A stretch of 60,000 bases of DNA, from NCBI GenBank assembly GCA_030704615.1, contig CM060732.1, forward strand, positions 80,625,171 through 80,685,170. Reading direction: 5' to 3'. The stretch comes from Takakia lepidozioides. Lineage: Eukaryota; Streptophyta; Takakiopsida; Takakiales; Takakiaceae. Positions 21,966 through 33,018 of this stretch are shown piece by piece. The notes below the pieces were generated by a model. That model had not been told where the DNA came from. It did no database searches and saw only the letters and a list, made by a program, of their open reading frames with translations. Numbering within the stretch: position 1 is the stretch's first letter; each line of letters begins with the position of its first letter. Made by a program: the position numbers and the translations under genes.

Positions 21966-22017
21966 GCCGCACACCCGCAGCTGCTCCCCTAGTCCCCCGC
22001 CCATGTATTGGTGGGCC

Positions 22018-22070
22018 GCATGCGGTCTTAAGTCCATTTTGGGTATAAGTAACATCATAATCAGCACGCC
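22018..22070 (+). repeat. Short dispersed repeat, family TCTTAAGTCC, copy 3
   Basis: Same unit as at 20,705. Copies 2 and 3 are about 108 bases apart, and the intervening CCCCCGCCCATGT-TTGGTGGGC text also precedes copy 2, so they form a short tandem array. Confidence 0.8.
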
Positions 22071-24900
22071 ATATTGGTAATCAGCACACGTTGTCTGTTG
22101 TAGACAACACCAAAAAAAACAAAAAACAAAAAAAGTACATGTAAAACAAGTGTTGTAGACAATACTGTGCATGATCTTCCGGTGAAATGATCTTTTTGGT
22201 TTTGTCTGTATCAGGTGGGTATTACTGTTGTATCCCTCGAGGCTTCCCAAGGTTATTTTCCCTTTGCTTCCTCAATTGATTTAAAGCTAGAAGCATACAA
22301 GTCCATGCGGCCTTGCACTTCAATTTTCCAGGCAATAGTCCCTGGAAACCCACTACCCTGTACAGGGAGAGATTCCACATAAGCAAGAGGTCACTTTTCT
22401 TTCTCATTGCCTTTCCTCCTTGTGGTGGGTGAGGTTGTGGGTTCACCCATCACTTTGCGCGATTGCATCCATTGTGGCAGTGATAGCGCCCTTATAACTT
22501 CAACTGCCCATGTACCCTCGATCATAACGGAATCCAACCGCTTCATTGGGAGGAGATTTGACCCGGGTTGTTGTTTTCTCCTATTAAGTTATCAGGTCGG
22601 TATGTAGGTTGTTAGCTGAGAGTGGCGGCCATGAGCAAAAGAGCAAGGGCTTGTGGGAGTTGGGGTGGGGTTTCTAGCAGTTCCGAGACGGGTCACTTCC
22701 CCCTCCAGTCAATTTTTTTTAATTCATGTTTCAACATTGTGATAGTAGAACAAAACAAATACGGTACCCATGACATGCTTATTTTCATTCAATCCAAATG
22801 ATGATTTCCATTGGTTATGATGTCTCCCCAGGTCATTTACAACAAAATTGACCCAGCAATCTATCTTTCTAAAAATCTAACCATCCTTGAATTATTCCTT
22901 CCATATTATTGGAGGGTCTAAATATGGAAGGCTGGAATTGAACGTTGAGTGATAAAATGGCATCTTGCGGAAAGAATAATTCAAAATGCCGCAAAACAAT
23001 GTGGCAAGCATCAGGGGATAGTGCAAGTTGAGCAAACTGACCTGATTGTAGGTGAGTGTGACTCCGTCAAGAACCAAACATCTATTTATAATAAACCGTG
23101 ACGTCGAGAAAATCTTTTTATCCTCAAAATGTGTTTCTACTCACTGACATATATATGTGTCTGTGTGTCTGTGTGTTTTGTTTCTGAAAAAAGGTGCCTG
23201 GATCCGATTGCGGTAAGATGGCAACGAAAAAATAACCTTGCGGCTTACAGAGGGAATACCACCCTTTGACCAGGGAACAACAAGACAACTAAAAAAACAG
23301 GCCCAACACAGCCAACTTGGAGAGACAGACACAGAAACAGAGCAGGAAAAAAGGCAATCACCCTGGAGAAAAGTTAGGGACCCAAAGACCAAAGACCACC
23401 GGCAGAATAAGTTAGGATGACTTGGCACCCATGAATACTTGAGCTGAGTCTTGAATTTGGAGTAGCGAGCTGGACTATGATCTACAAATCAATTAGCCGC
23501 TTTTTTAATGCAATCCATATCTTGGTATATGGTAGTAGTAGTATACTTAACACTTGCAGTGAACTTAAGTGACAAAATGAACTTCCTTTGTATCGTTGTG
23601 TGTCAATATATTATAAATATTGAGGTGAAGTGGCACCCACAACTTATGGTCAGTTCAGTGTCATTCTGCAAGATTTACAAATCCTGAATTTCTATTATAT
23701 CTACCTGTAAAGTTGGCACTAAGATTCTCCAAACTTACCCGAGATTGTTTGTTTAAAAATAGGTCAACCATCATTTTTCCACTGCGTCCCAGGATTGGAA
23801 ATCTTGAAAATATATTTATTTATTTATTTATATTTGAAACACTCAGGTTTAGAATCTTTCAGGAGATATATATGTACAAAACTGTTTTGAGAGAGTTTTG
23901 GGAAGCCATTAATCCTAGGTCTTCTAAGACAAAACAAAGAGCTAAAACCGTGCCAAATCTTCAATGCCCCCAAAAACAGTTTCAAATGGCTTGAATCTGA
24001 AAGACAAATGTTGTGTATGATCCCAAAATATTCACAACCCTCTTCCGTTAGAATACAACAGTGTGTTACAAATGTGACAAACAAGCTGATTGTAGTCTGG
24101 CCCCCCATCAAACCTTGAGCCAAATGTAGGTCAAATGTACAGCCCTAATATTCTGTTTGTATGTTTTAACCTTATTTCTCAAACTTGTTTGTTGTGAATA
24201 TGGATTGAGAATCCAAGCTGTGGATAGGATTCTTGTGGTGACTCATAAAATTCCATGAAGATTGGAGTTCCTGTGGAACTCTTCAGGACCATTTTTTTTT
24301 TCATTTCATTAAACTGGGCTAATTCAAAATTCAGCATCATAATAAGCATGATCAGACCGGCAGTGCAAATGAACAGTGACTAAATTATTCAGTATGATCC
24401 TGAAGGCTTTAAATAAAAATAAGTTAAGTATAAGGTATGAAGGTATGAGTGACCCTCTGACTTTGAGTGCTGAGTTTGTTATTTATATGTCTTGCATAGC
24501 ACTGCAAGAAATTGGAGGCGCAGTTGACATTTGCAACAACTCTGCTGTTACCTTGTTCCCACCAGTATAAAAAACTTCTCCGCCAAGCCTTGACGTTGGC
24601 GGTCCAGGGATGGCTACTGGGTTTCTAAGCTTTGAACTTTGGAGATCTCCTCCGTCCCTTCGCATGCACGTTGACATTCATCAGTTCCCCACTTCAGTCA
24701 GAACCCAAAGCTCTCCCGACCACGAAGCTGCAGCTGAGTATGTTTGAATGTCTGCACCGGTTTTGGGGGGGTCGTCGTTGAGAAGGAGGAGCTCACCCAG
24801 TACGGATGCGCAGTATAAGTAACGAAATGAATCCTCACTTCCAGCCATTATCAACTCCATACCGGTTTGTGGGATCTATAATATCTCTGAGCTTCCAGCG
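22071..24900. other. Non-coding, repeat-rich interval
   Basis: Contains a possible SINE head near 22,420-22,450 (GGTTGTGGGTTCACCC) and an ATTT microsatellite at about 23,813-23,832, otherwise unremarkable AT-rich sequence. ORFs up to about 100 codons here show no domain signal. Confidence 0.5.
23813..23832 (+). repeat. ATTT microsatellite
   Basis: About four copies of TATTTATT-type units within an AT-rich stretch. Confidence 0.8.
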
Positions 24901-25076
24901 CTTCTAAGACCAGCATACATACTCATTGCAGCATCCCGTGAAGTACAGGAGTTCTCATTCCTTTTGGCTGATCTCCATCGACCTCAAACAACAGACTGTG
25001 CCTTGTACATCTCTCTCTCACCCGCTTTCTGGACAACTCCAACACTCTTTCATCTGAGAAGCTATAATCTCCACTA

Positions 25077-25442
25077 ATGGCGTACATTCTGTCACTGACG
25101 GGAATGCTCCTGCTAGCCCTTCTGATAGCAGTGCAACACGTTGATGGAGTTAGAGACTTGCGATGTACTGGAAGAACGGGCTGCCGCACTCAACTTTCTG
25201 AGACTCCACGCGACCTCCCTGCAGACGTGAACACCAAGCTCATTGCAATGGAGACGGACCTCCCACACGCATACAGTACCGATCAATCTATTCAGAGTAG
25301 TGCTGTGCCGGCCACCACGATCAACGCAACAAAAGTGAGTGCCGGCTCCAAGAGGAATGCAAAGCGCAAGTTCCGCGCCCAGCGCGCTTCTAAGAGCCCC
25401 AGTGGTTGTATTTCAGGCTGTAACAGTCAAAATGGAAACTAG
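25077..25442 (+). CDS. Small secreted protein with basic, Cys-containing C-terminus
   Basis: An ATG ORF of 121 codons with no intron signal. The N-terminus is a textbook signal peptide (MAYILSLTGMLLLALLIAV) with likely cleavage after HVDG. The mature part begins VRDLRCTGRTGCR, passes through an acidic middle and ends in a strongly basic stretch (KRNAKRKFRAQRASK) and then SPSGCISGCNSQNGN at the stop. A variable middle with a basic region just before a short C-terminal end is the layout of plant signalling-peptide precursors, but the final segment matches no family I know. The mature start shares RDLR with the repetitive precursor at 7.7-9.0 kb. It could equally be a small secreted protein of other function, or a chance ORF, although the signal peptide argues against chance. 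Confidence 0.5.
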   Translation: MAYILSLTGMLLLALLIAVQHVDGVRDLRCTGRTGCRTQLSETPRDLPADVNTKLIAMETDLPHAYSTDQSIQSSAVPATTINATKVSAGSKRNAKRKFRAQRASKSPSGCISGCNSQNGN

Positions 25443-26616
25443 TTGTTGCCACGATTTCGTACCATTTCCGTTCACTGACAGTACTTAAGTTGAACAATAT
25501 CTCCACCCGGCCCCTTGCAGAAGTTAGTACTGGCCGCAACATGGTTCCAGGGTAGTAACTTTCCCTGGACATCAATTGTACTTATCAGGATGATACTCAG
25601 AACAGGTCCAAGTCTGGATCAGCGGATCCTTGACGTGGAACGACTGGTGTTAGTACTACACTGATTGCACTTGCGGATTTGCAACTCCAGCCTCGCAGTG
25701 TTTTGGATCCCCCATGTAGAAATCGATTTCGAGTATTACATCCACAGCTCCAAGTTCAGTGACAGACTCGAGCTCTTTCAAATTGAAGGGTGCGCCATGA
25801 GTTTCGGTAATGCAAGCACTTATCACCGTCAAGAAAAAGGGTAAATGAACAGGCCTCATGGAGATACTATACACTTCACGTGAAAGAACGTGAATCGTCC
25901 AAGACCGAATTGGTTTCATATCATCTTCAGCGTGAGGAGCTTCGATCATAAATTGAGCTAGAATAGCTAGACTGTACAGACGATCCAGTAGAGCTCTACA
26001 ACCTTACACGATAGCCAAAACCTTTCCGTCAGCTGTTGACACCACCCTAGGCTTCTTAAAATTTATGGAGCCAGTATACTCCACTGGCACCAGTGAGACA
26101 TAGGACTGCCATTTACAGTGCAGGTGAGTAGATTTAATAGCAGCAGGAGTCAGGAATGGGAATCCATAAAGTCCCTTGATTGTATCACACGCCCAACAAT
26201 GTGTAAATTCAGAACAGCCGCCAACTCTCAACTGAGTCTTAGAAACAAAGTTTGTTGATGTTGTCCTCAATGTCTTATCAGTAAACTTGGGTTTCTGAAA
26301 TCGTGGAGATTCAGTGCCACCTGTCGTTGATGAGTCCCAGCTTCAATATTCTATTGAGGGACTATGATGGTTTGAGTGCAAGTTTCGATGCACAAAGAAT
26401 GTCATCTTCAATGCAAGATTAGCGGGGGGTCTTTCATTCTTGGAATTCGAAGTTTGGTAAAATTTTAAGAGCTTCACCCGTTGGCTGCCAATTAAAATCT
26501 ATGTAGTTAGCACAGGAGCACTGGTGCTCCTAGTGGAAGGCTAGTGGGGCCACTTTGTATCTTACTATATAAACTCTGTAAACTCGTTGCCATTTCCAGG
26601 GGCAATTTGATTGGTG
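25443..26616. other. Non-coding region
   Basis: Between the small secreted ORF and the copia LTR. Minus-strand ORFs at 25.66-25.95 and 26.0-26.27 kb have no recognisable content. The 3' UTR of the secreted ORF should lie at the left. Confidence 0.5.
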
Positions 26617-26936
26617 TGTTGGAGATGGAGATCCACAACATGGTCATGTAGGATTAACTCTTAGATGCTACTCTTAGATGCTACTACTAGGTTTAATATT
26701 TAGCACGTAAGTTAGCAGTTACATAGAGAAGCCACCCTGCGTAGTGGTGAGCCCAGTTAAGCTTAGCGATCTATGATGACCACCACACTTAGTTGCTGCC
26801 CCACTCTCCGAAGGCTTGACCATCCAAGGGAGAACTTGGACTTCCCTGCAGAGCTGTTTAGAGCTTCAGTATGTAGTGGGCTCTTAGAAAGTTGGAAGTT
26901 AGACCTTTTTGCAGTAAGCTTTCCTTACCTGATCCA
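26617..26936 (+). mobile_element. Probable 5' LTR of Ty1/copia element
   Basis: It begins TGTTGGAGATGG, a usual copia LTR start, and ends TGATCCA six bases before the primer-binding site, so it has TG...CA ends. It is about 320 bases long. Near 26,656-26,684 it contains a small duplicated ACTCTTAGATGCT. The corresponding 3' LTR is reduced to a 33-base end at 31,524. Confidence 0.6.
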
Positions 26937-26941
26937 CTTTA

Positions 26942-26953
26942 TGGTATCAGAGC
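26942..26953 (+). other. Primer-binding site of copia element
   Basis: TGGTATCAGAGC, complementary to initiator Met-tRNA, just after the inferred LTR and about 95 bases before the gag-like reading begins. Confidence 0.88.
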
Positions 26954-27134
26954 AGGTTAGTAGTGGGACCCTTTGCTGAACATTAGGACTTCGGATAGCA
27001 CTTTTGCTAGGTGACAGTAACAACAGCGTGTATCAGAGGTCTCAAAGCTAGGTGGACTTTCCAACTACAATACTTGGAAGTTCCGTGTTTCCAGCTTGTT
27101 ACAAAGGGGGGAAGGAGAGTCTGCCGCTGACTAC

Positions 27135-27226
27135 GAACGTAGGCGGAAGAAAGCATTGGCGATAATCAGTCTCTCTGTGCGAACGTAGGCGGAAGAAAGC
27201 ATTGGCGATAATCAGTCTCTCTGTGC
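27135..27226 (+). repeat. 46-bp perfect tandem duplication inside copia gag
   Basis: Positions 27,135-27,180 and 27,181-27,226 are identical (each starts GAACGTAGGCGGAAGAAAGC and ends CTCTCTGTGC). Since 46 is not a multiple of three, the second copy shifts the frame and splits gag. Identity implies a recent event or an assembly artefact. Confidence 0.95.
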
Positions 27227-30200
27227 GAGATGAAATTATTCCACACATCGCAAGGATCACAGATCCAGCGCTCATGTGGCAGACTTTGAAGGACCTGTAT
27301 GAGCAGAAAAGCGGAGCACGTCGTCTATTGCTCAAGAGCCGCCTCACCAACATTCGATTGGAGAATGGCGGATCGGTGATAGAGTTCATCAAGCAGCTCA
27401 AAGAGATTATCAACCAGCTAGCCAACATCGGAGAACCTGTCCGTGAAGAGGACCTGGTGGAGCAGATTCTGAATTCTCTACCTGAGAGCTTGGAATCACT
27501 GGCATGCACCTTGACCTACCGACCTGAACTTCCAACGCTCAATGAATTGATTGGTATTCTTCTATTGGACGAAGCCAAGCGAGAAATTCGGGAGGCTCGT
27601 GGAAAAAAAACTGACCCTGAGGCTTTGCTGATCAAGTCTAAATATAAAAGCCAGCCCACCGACAATAAATATCGGAAGGGGGCCACTGTCAAGCGTGAGG
27701 GGAGCTGTAACTTTTGCGGTAAACCTGATCATTGGATGCGCAATTGCACTGAATTGTCAAATGAGATCAAGCGTCGTGCTGCAGAACGTCTCAAAAATTC
27801 TGTCAACATCATTGAAGACAGTAGCGATGAGGAGATCGATAATTTTCAGGAGTGCAATGATACTCCCACTAACAATCTAGCTGCAGATATCCTCGAGCTC
27901 AACGTAGCTCAGTACCGCGATGCATCTGATTGATATGTGGATAGCGGGGCCACTAAGCATGTCTCGGGCAATGACAGTCTTCTATCCAATATCAAAAAGG
28001 GAGAAGAAAAATCCAAGGTCAAAACCGCCGGAGACCTGTACCACCAAGTAGCCGGGAAAGGCAATATTGTGATTCCTGTCAATAATGATGCAATAAAGGA
28101 AGAAGTTTTGTATGTCCAGGGTGTATGCAAGAATTTGCTATTTGTTGGTACCTTGACTGACAAAGGATTTAGACTTCTCTTTGACGACAAGAATGTTTTC
28201 TTGCTGAATGCTGGCCTTGAGGTACTCGGTAAAGGAATTCGTGATCTATCGAATGGCCTTTACAAACTATCAGTGTTGAATGAATCATTCGCAGGCACAG
28301 TGGAAAGTAGCACGGACCTCACACGGATCTGGCATCACCGGTTGGGCCACTTGAATTACAGGAGTTTGAATTTCTTATCACAGAAAGGTCTTGCCGTCAA
28401 TCTTCCTCAAAATCTATCCATGAGCCATGATGTCTGTCATGCATGTGCGCTTGGAAAGCAAAGTCGGGAGAAAGCTCCAAAGAAGATTCTTCACAGAAGT
28501 TCATCGCCTCTTGATATGATCCACACTGATCTCTGTGGACCATTGTCCACACCCTCTCTCTTTGGAGCTTTGTATGTTCTTACATTTACAGACGTCTATA
28601 GTCGGTACTGTTGGGTTTTCTTCCTTCGGAAGAAAAGTGACACCTTCATCTTGTTCAAGCAATTTAAGTCCAGAGTTGAGAAATAGTTTGGACGTACTAT
28701 CAAAGTGTTGCGATCAGACAAAGGTGGGGAGTACTGCTCGACTGCATTCTCAAATTTTTGTGCAGATCATGGCATAACACGACAGTTCACCCAATCTTAC
28801 AACCCGCATCAAAATGGGATCGCAGAGAGGAAGAACCGAACTCTGATAGAGCGAGCCAGGAGCTTGGCCTTCGGGGCCCATCTTCCAGCACGTCTTTGGG
28901 CAGAGACTGTCAGCACGCCAAATTACCTTGTCAATATGTCTCCTACCAGGGCGAACAATGGCATCACACCACACCAAAAATTGTTTGGAGCCCCGCCTGA
29001 TGTCAAACATTTGCGAGTGTTCGGCTGTGTATGCTTTGTCCACATCAACTCTCACCGGACCAAATGGTCACCAAAATCCATGAGGTGTGTACTTTTGGCT
29101 TATGACACTAGCACCAAGGGCTATAGATGCTTTTGTCCAGGGATGAGCAAGATAATCATCTCTAAGGATGTTGTTTTTGATGAGGATCACATGCACTATG
29201 TCCTAGCTGCTGCTGATAGACAACCACTTGAAGATCGCAGCATTCATTTCTCATGCCCAACCGATAGCCAACCGGACGGACCACGGCGGGAGCTCCCACA
29301 ACAAGAGTCTCTTGATTTTTTGGAGCCTTCTCCAGTCCAAGAACCACCTGAAGGTACTGATGACAACTTGTTCAAAGGATTGCATGACCCAAACTCAGAT
29401 ACTCTTCATGAATCCTTGCCTTCTATGTCATCATCTACAGGTCAATCAAGTGCAGACTTAGAGGGTAGTTCTGCTTCGACCTCCAGTATGCACGGGCAAC
29501 TAGAGGCAGTTCCACCAATACAGGGAGGTGTATATACGCGCACTGGCCGAGCCATTCACCCTCCAAGACGATTCCATGATTTCGTGGTGGGTTTGTCTGA
29601 AGCTGTCCTAGAACCCACCACTTATGCCGAAGCATCTCGACACCCAGGATGGGTCGACGCCATGGAAGAGGAAATGGCCTCAATTCACAAGAACAAGCAT
29701 GGACTCTTGAAGATCTGCCCCCAAGTAGACAACCCATTACCACCAAATGGATCTATAAAGTCAAAACACACGCTGATGGAACCACTGCCAAATTGAAGGC
29801 GCGTTTGGTGGCTCGTGGTTTCCAACAACGAGCAAGGGAGGATTTTGATGAGACCTACGCGCCGGTGGCCAAATACAACACCTTGCGAGTTGTTACAGCA
29901 CTATCAGGTCAGAATGGTTGGCCTATATTTCACTTAGATGACAAAACTGCCTTCTTAAACGGTGAATTGACAGAGGAAGTGTTTATCCAGCAACATGAAG
30001 GCTTCGAGGCTAAGGGGAAAGAGAGCAAGGTTTGCAAGTTACGTAAGGCCTTGTATGGTCTTCGTCAGGCACCGCGTGCCTAGTACACCAAAATAGACAA
30101 TTACCTTCAAGAACAAGGATTGAAGCGCACGAACTCGGATGGAAACTTATATTACTTCAGAGAAGGAGACAAAATTGTCCTACTCATGCTGTATGTAGAT

Positions 30201-30979
30201 GATGTTTATCTTACTGGTAACCATGACAACAAGCTACAATGGATACGATCAGAGATCAAGAAACGTTTTGAGATGACAGACATGGGTCTAATCAAGCACT
30301 CTCTTGGGCTTGAGTATTTCTTTCAACTTGAAGGGATCATTGTGACTGAAAGGGGCTACGCGGCCCAAATGCTGGAAGAATTTGGATATGGGCAATGCAA
30401 CGCAGCAGTCACGCCCATGCTCCCCGGGCTCAAACTCAAGATCGACATGGGAGCACCAGCGGTGGACACCCAACTCTATCAACGAATGGTTGGGAAGTTA
30501 AACTTTCTTACTCAAACACGGCCGGACGTCTCTTTCGCCGTGAACATGGTGAGCAGATTCTCCAACCAGCCTCAAACCCCACACATGGACGTCATCGAAC
30601 ATCTATTTAGATATATCAAAGGTATTGTGGATTTGGGGATTTGTTACCAGCGAGGGGAGGCAAGCATCCTCACTGGATACTCAGATGCAGACTGGGCCGA
30701 CGACCTCAACGATCGGAAGTCCACCACAGGATATCTGCTCAGACTAGGTTCAAGTCCCATCTCTTGGGGAAGCAGGAAACAGCCATGCACGGCTCTGTCT
30801 TCGACAGAAGCTGAGTACATGGCTATGACTAGTGGTGCTAAGGAGGCGGTGTGGTTAAGGAAGGCTTCTTTCACAACTATAATTCCTTGATGAGAAAGAA
30901 CCCACGCAAATGATATGTGACAATCAAAGTGCAATCAAGCTGTCAGAAAATCTAGTTTTTCACGACAGAACGAAGCACA

Positions 30980-31365
30980 TAGAAACATTGACCGCGTCAT
31001 CGACGTTGTTGACTCAATCAAGCATGGGAATGAAGTGCAAACGTCTAAACTAGACCCGGCGAGGGTGAAGGAAGAAAAACTTGCGGCGGAGAGGGCAAGA
31101 AAAGGGAAGGACCCCATAGTGAAAACTGGGGAATGTTCAGTCGTACAAATTATATCGGCCCAGGAACAGGAATTAGAGCAGCTTGTGGGGGAACACGAGC
31201 AAGCTAGGGCTGTTGCATATCGGTACTCAAATGCCATGCAAATCCGATCGTGACCATGGTTGAAGGGGAATTGGGTGACATGGGCGGGCCATCTAACATC
31301 GCGGGAAACACAGATAAAAGAAGCGTTGTCATCTTTCCAACGTGCAACACGTTTGTCGAATCGAA
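30980..31365 (+). other. Insertion within copia RNase H coding region
   Basis: Copia RNase H should read from RTKHIE straight to the H/NHFIREKI motif. Here about 380 bases separate them. The inserted sequence carries an open reading of about 75 residues, rich in Glu, Lys and Ala (PARVKEEKLAAERARKGKDP, then SAQEQELEQLVGEHEQARAV), which would form a coiled coil, followed by a stop at 31,251. No clear target duplication or terminal repeats were found. It may be captured host sequence. Confidence 0.6.
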
Positions 31366-31523
31366 CCATTTTATTAGGGAAAAAATCACAAGATGAGAGT
31401 TGAAAATCAATCACATTCCATCCAGAGATCAACGGGCAAACATGCTTACTAAGCCATCGGGTCGGACCCTCTTCAACGAGCTTCGAGATGAACTTAGCTT
31501 GGTGCGAACAATTGATTTCTGAG

Positions 31524-31556
31524 AGTAAGCTTTCCGTACCTGATCCACTTTATGGT
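31524..31556 (+). repeat. 33-bp remnant matching the end of the copia 5' LTR
   Basis: Matches 26,913-26,945 with one difference (AGTAAGCTTTCC, then TACCTGATCCACTTTATGGT). It follows the pol stop directly, so nearly all of the 3' LTR is absent. The match runs four bases into the primer-binding site, which a normal LTR copy would not carry. Confidence 0.75.
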
Positions 31557-31580
31557 GCACCGCATGCACACTCGGTGCAC
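31555..31580 (+). repeat. Perfect 8-bp inverted repeat
   Basis: GTGCACCG and CGGTGCAC separated by 10 bases, directly at the outer edge of the truncated copia element. Confidence 0.8.
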
Positions 31581-31664
31581 GACCTGGCGGACCATTGGAA
31601 TCATTTGCATGCAGTCCCTACCACAGATTTGACAGGAACATAACAATTATGTAGTGCGGATTGC

Positions 31665-32418
31665 ATGTGCAACGGAGCATGCACTAAAGTATGCACTAAA
31701 ACCATAGCTTCTCTGCCACCACACCATAGCATGTATTTTGCTACGCCAAGGCAAATTGCACAACACCCTAGCCCAAATCAAGTGGGGCCATCACAACCAA
31801 GAGGAAATGTGGACATTGGTCAAGCACCTCGGCGGCAGTTGAGGGCTCTTGTAACATTAGAGTATACACTAGAACCATAGCTTCTCTACCACCGCACCAT
31901 AGCATGTATTTTGCTACGCCAACGCAAATTGCACAACACCCTAGCTCAAATCAAGAGGGGCCATCACAACCAAGAGGAAATGGTCAAGCACCTCGAGTGG
32001 CCTTTTATAGTCCTATGGTCCAGATAGCCAAGGGCTCTTGTAACACGTGGTCTCCACCTTATGAATTCAACTCTATTGATGACCCCCACCTTATGAATTC
32101 AACTCTGTTGATGACCCTGAGTTGTCTGAGCTTTGCAATATGTAAGCTTTGCCATCACCGATGATAGTGTAAAGATCATGATCAATCTTGTGTCACATCA
32201 CGCAGACCTCACTGAAGAAAGAACAACAAACCGAAATTCACTCACCCAGTCGGAGATGGAGTCGGACTTAGTCTTCCCTTTGCATGGAAACCATTTGTAC
32301 TCATTGGCCATAAGCTTGCATCAGCCTTTGACAATAGACCTCGCTCCCTGTTTTGATGAAGCCGAAGAGCTGAGAGAAGCAAAACACAGGGAGAGTGCCA
32401 TTCCTAACTACTACAGGT
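31665..32418 (+). pseudogene. Unknown gene fragment with internal tandem duplications
   Basis: Two copies of a segment with a period of about 173 bases (31,688-31,860 and 31,861-32,010) encode HHSMYFATPRQIAQHPS and NQVGPSQPRGN, then HHSMYFATPTQIAQHPS and NQEGPSQPRGN. The second copy lacks about nine bases. Near 32,055-32,117 a further unit of about 32 bases (CACCTTATGAATTCAACTCT) is repeated, shifting the frame. After it, a third reading (ITDDSVKIMINLVSHHADL, then ESDLVFPLHGNHLYSLAISL and CFDEAEELREAKHRESAIP) ends at a good splice donor, CAG-GTAAAA, at 32,418. The codon-like text looks like a real protein of unknown family. The duplications and frame changes make it a pseudogene or a transposon-borne gene fragment. 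Confidence 0.45.
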
Positions 32419-32584
32419 AAAAAGGCTTGGAGACATCAAATGCATTTGATGCAGTGAGCTGTGGTTCCTGCAATGTCCACACGCAACGGAAGGCATTAGT
32501 CTGCTTCCAAATGATCACTCCACCCTTACTATGATGTGTTCCAAACAGTCTCACCAGTTCCAAGACTCAAAAAAAATTGCAGGA

Positions 32585-32815
32585 GGGGACGTACTTCTAC
32601 GACAGTGCCAGAGATGTACTAATTAGAACTACCTGTGACGTTCGCTATGATCCAGCTTAGAGAGCCCACAGTATCCCTTTCAGAGCTCATCATGGGGTTT
32701 TCACCCACAAGGGTATCAAACTTGGTCTGTGCTCATTCATAACGAAGGAACATCCAGTAACAGGGTTGATTGAGTGTGCATTAAGGGTGACCATGGATAC
32801 TAAAAGATCATACTA
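32585..32815 (+). pseudogene. Probable second exon of the unknown gene, with in-frame stop
   Basis: A splice acceptor (ATTGCAG) precedes a coherent reading: EGTYFYDSARDVLIRTTCD, VRYDPA, a TAG at about 32,657, then AHSIPFRAHHGVFTHKGIKL and HPVTGLIECALRVTMDTK, ending in stops near 32,815. The stop replaces a position that could be Gln (CAG to TAG). The phase does not fit the donor at 32,418, which again implies an indel. I do not recognise the family. Confidence 0.4.
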
Positions 32816-33018
32816 ATAAGAGTTGTGGCGATTTCAAGACCGCTAATGGAGCCTCTGCCTGACAGACATCTGGCAATGCACTCTGCCAGAGAACAAGGCA
32901 AGACCATGGATATTTCGTCTATAGGCTTCTGTTGTCAATCAAAGACAGCCAGGCAGAACTACCTAAATTACCGACTTGGAGCTCTGTTCCAGAAGCCCGC
33001 TCATCAGTTCAGACCCAC

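Larger units (their letters stand above)
27045..31521 (+). pseudogene. Ty1/copia gag-protease-integrase-RT-RNase H polyprotein, disrupted
   Basis: Almost the whole polyprotein can be read: gag (LSNYNTWKF, zinc knuckle CNFCGKPDHWMRNC), protease (YVDSGATKHVSG), integrase (HHRLGHLNYRSL, HTDLCGPL, SDKGGEYC, NGIAERKNRTL), RT (KARLVARGFQQR, FLNGELTEEVFIQQ, catalytic MLYVDDVYLTG) and RNase H (SDADWADDLNDRKSTTGY, STEAEYMAM, CDNQSAIKLSEN). Breaks: a 46-base duplication in gag, a TGA at 27,931-27,933 before YVDSGAT where Trp is normal, a TAG at 28,684, a one-base loss near 29,695, a TAG at 30,080-30,082 after APRA where Trp is normal, an indel near 30,865, and an insertion of about 380 bases near 30,985-31,365 before ESNHFIREKI. 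The three stops fit C-to-T type changes, as expected after methylation. The last part (HIPSRDQRANMLTKP) reaches the stop at 31,521. Confidence 0.95.

Noticed and set aside
29435-29746. Minus-strand ORF of 103 codons
   Set aside because: Antisense of the copia integrase-RT linker.
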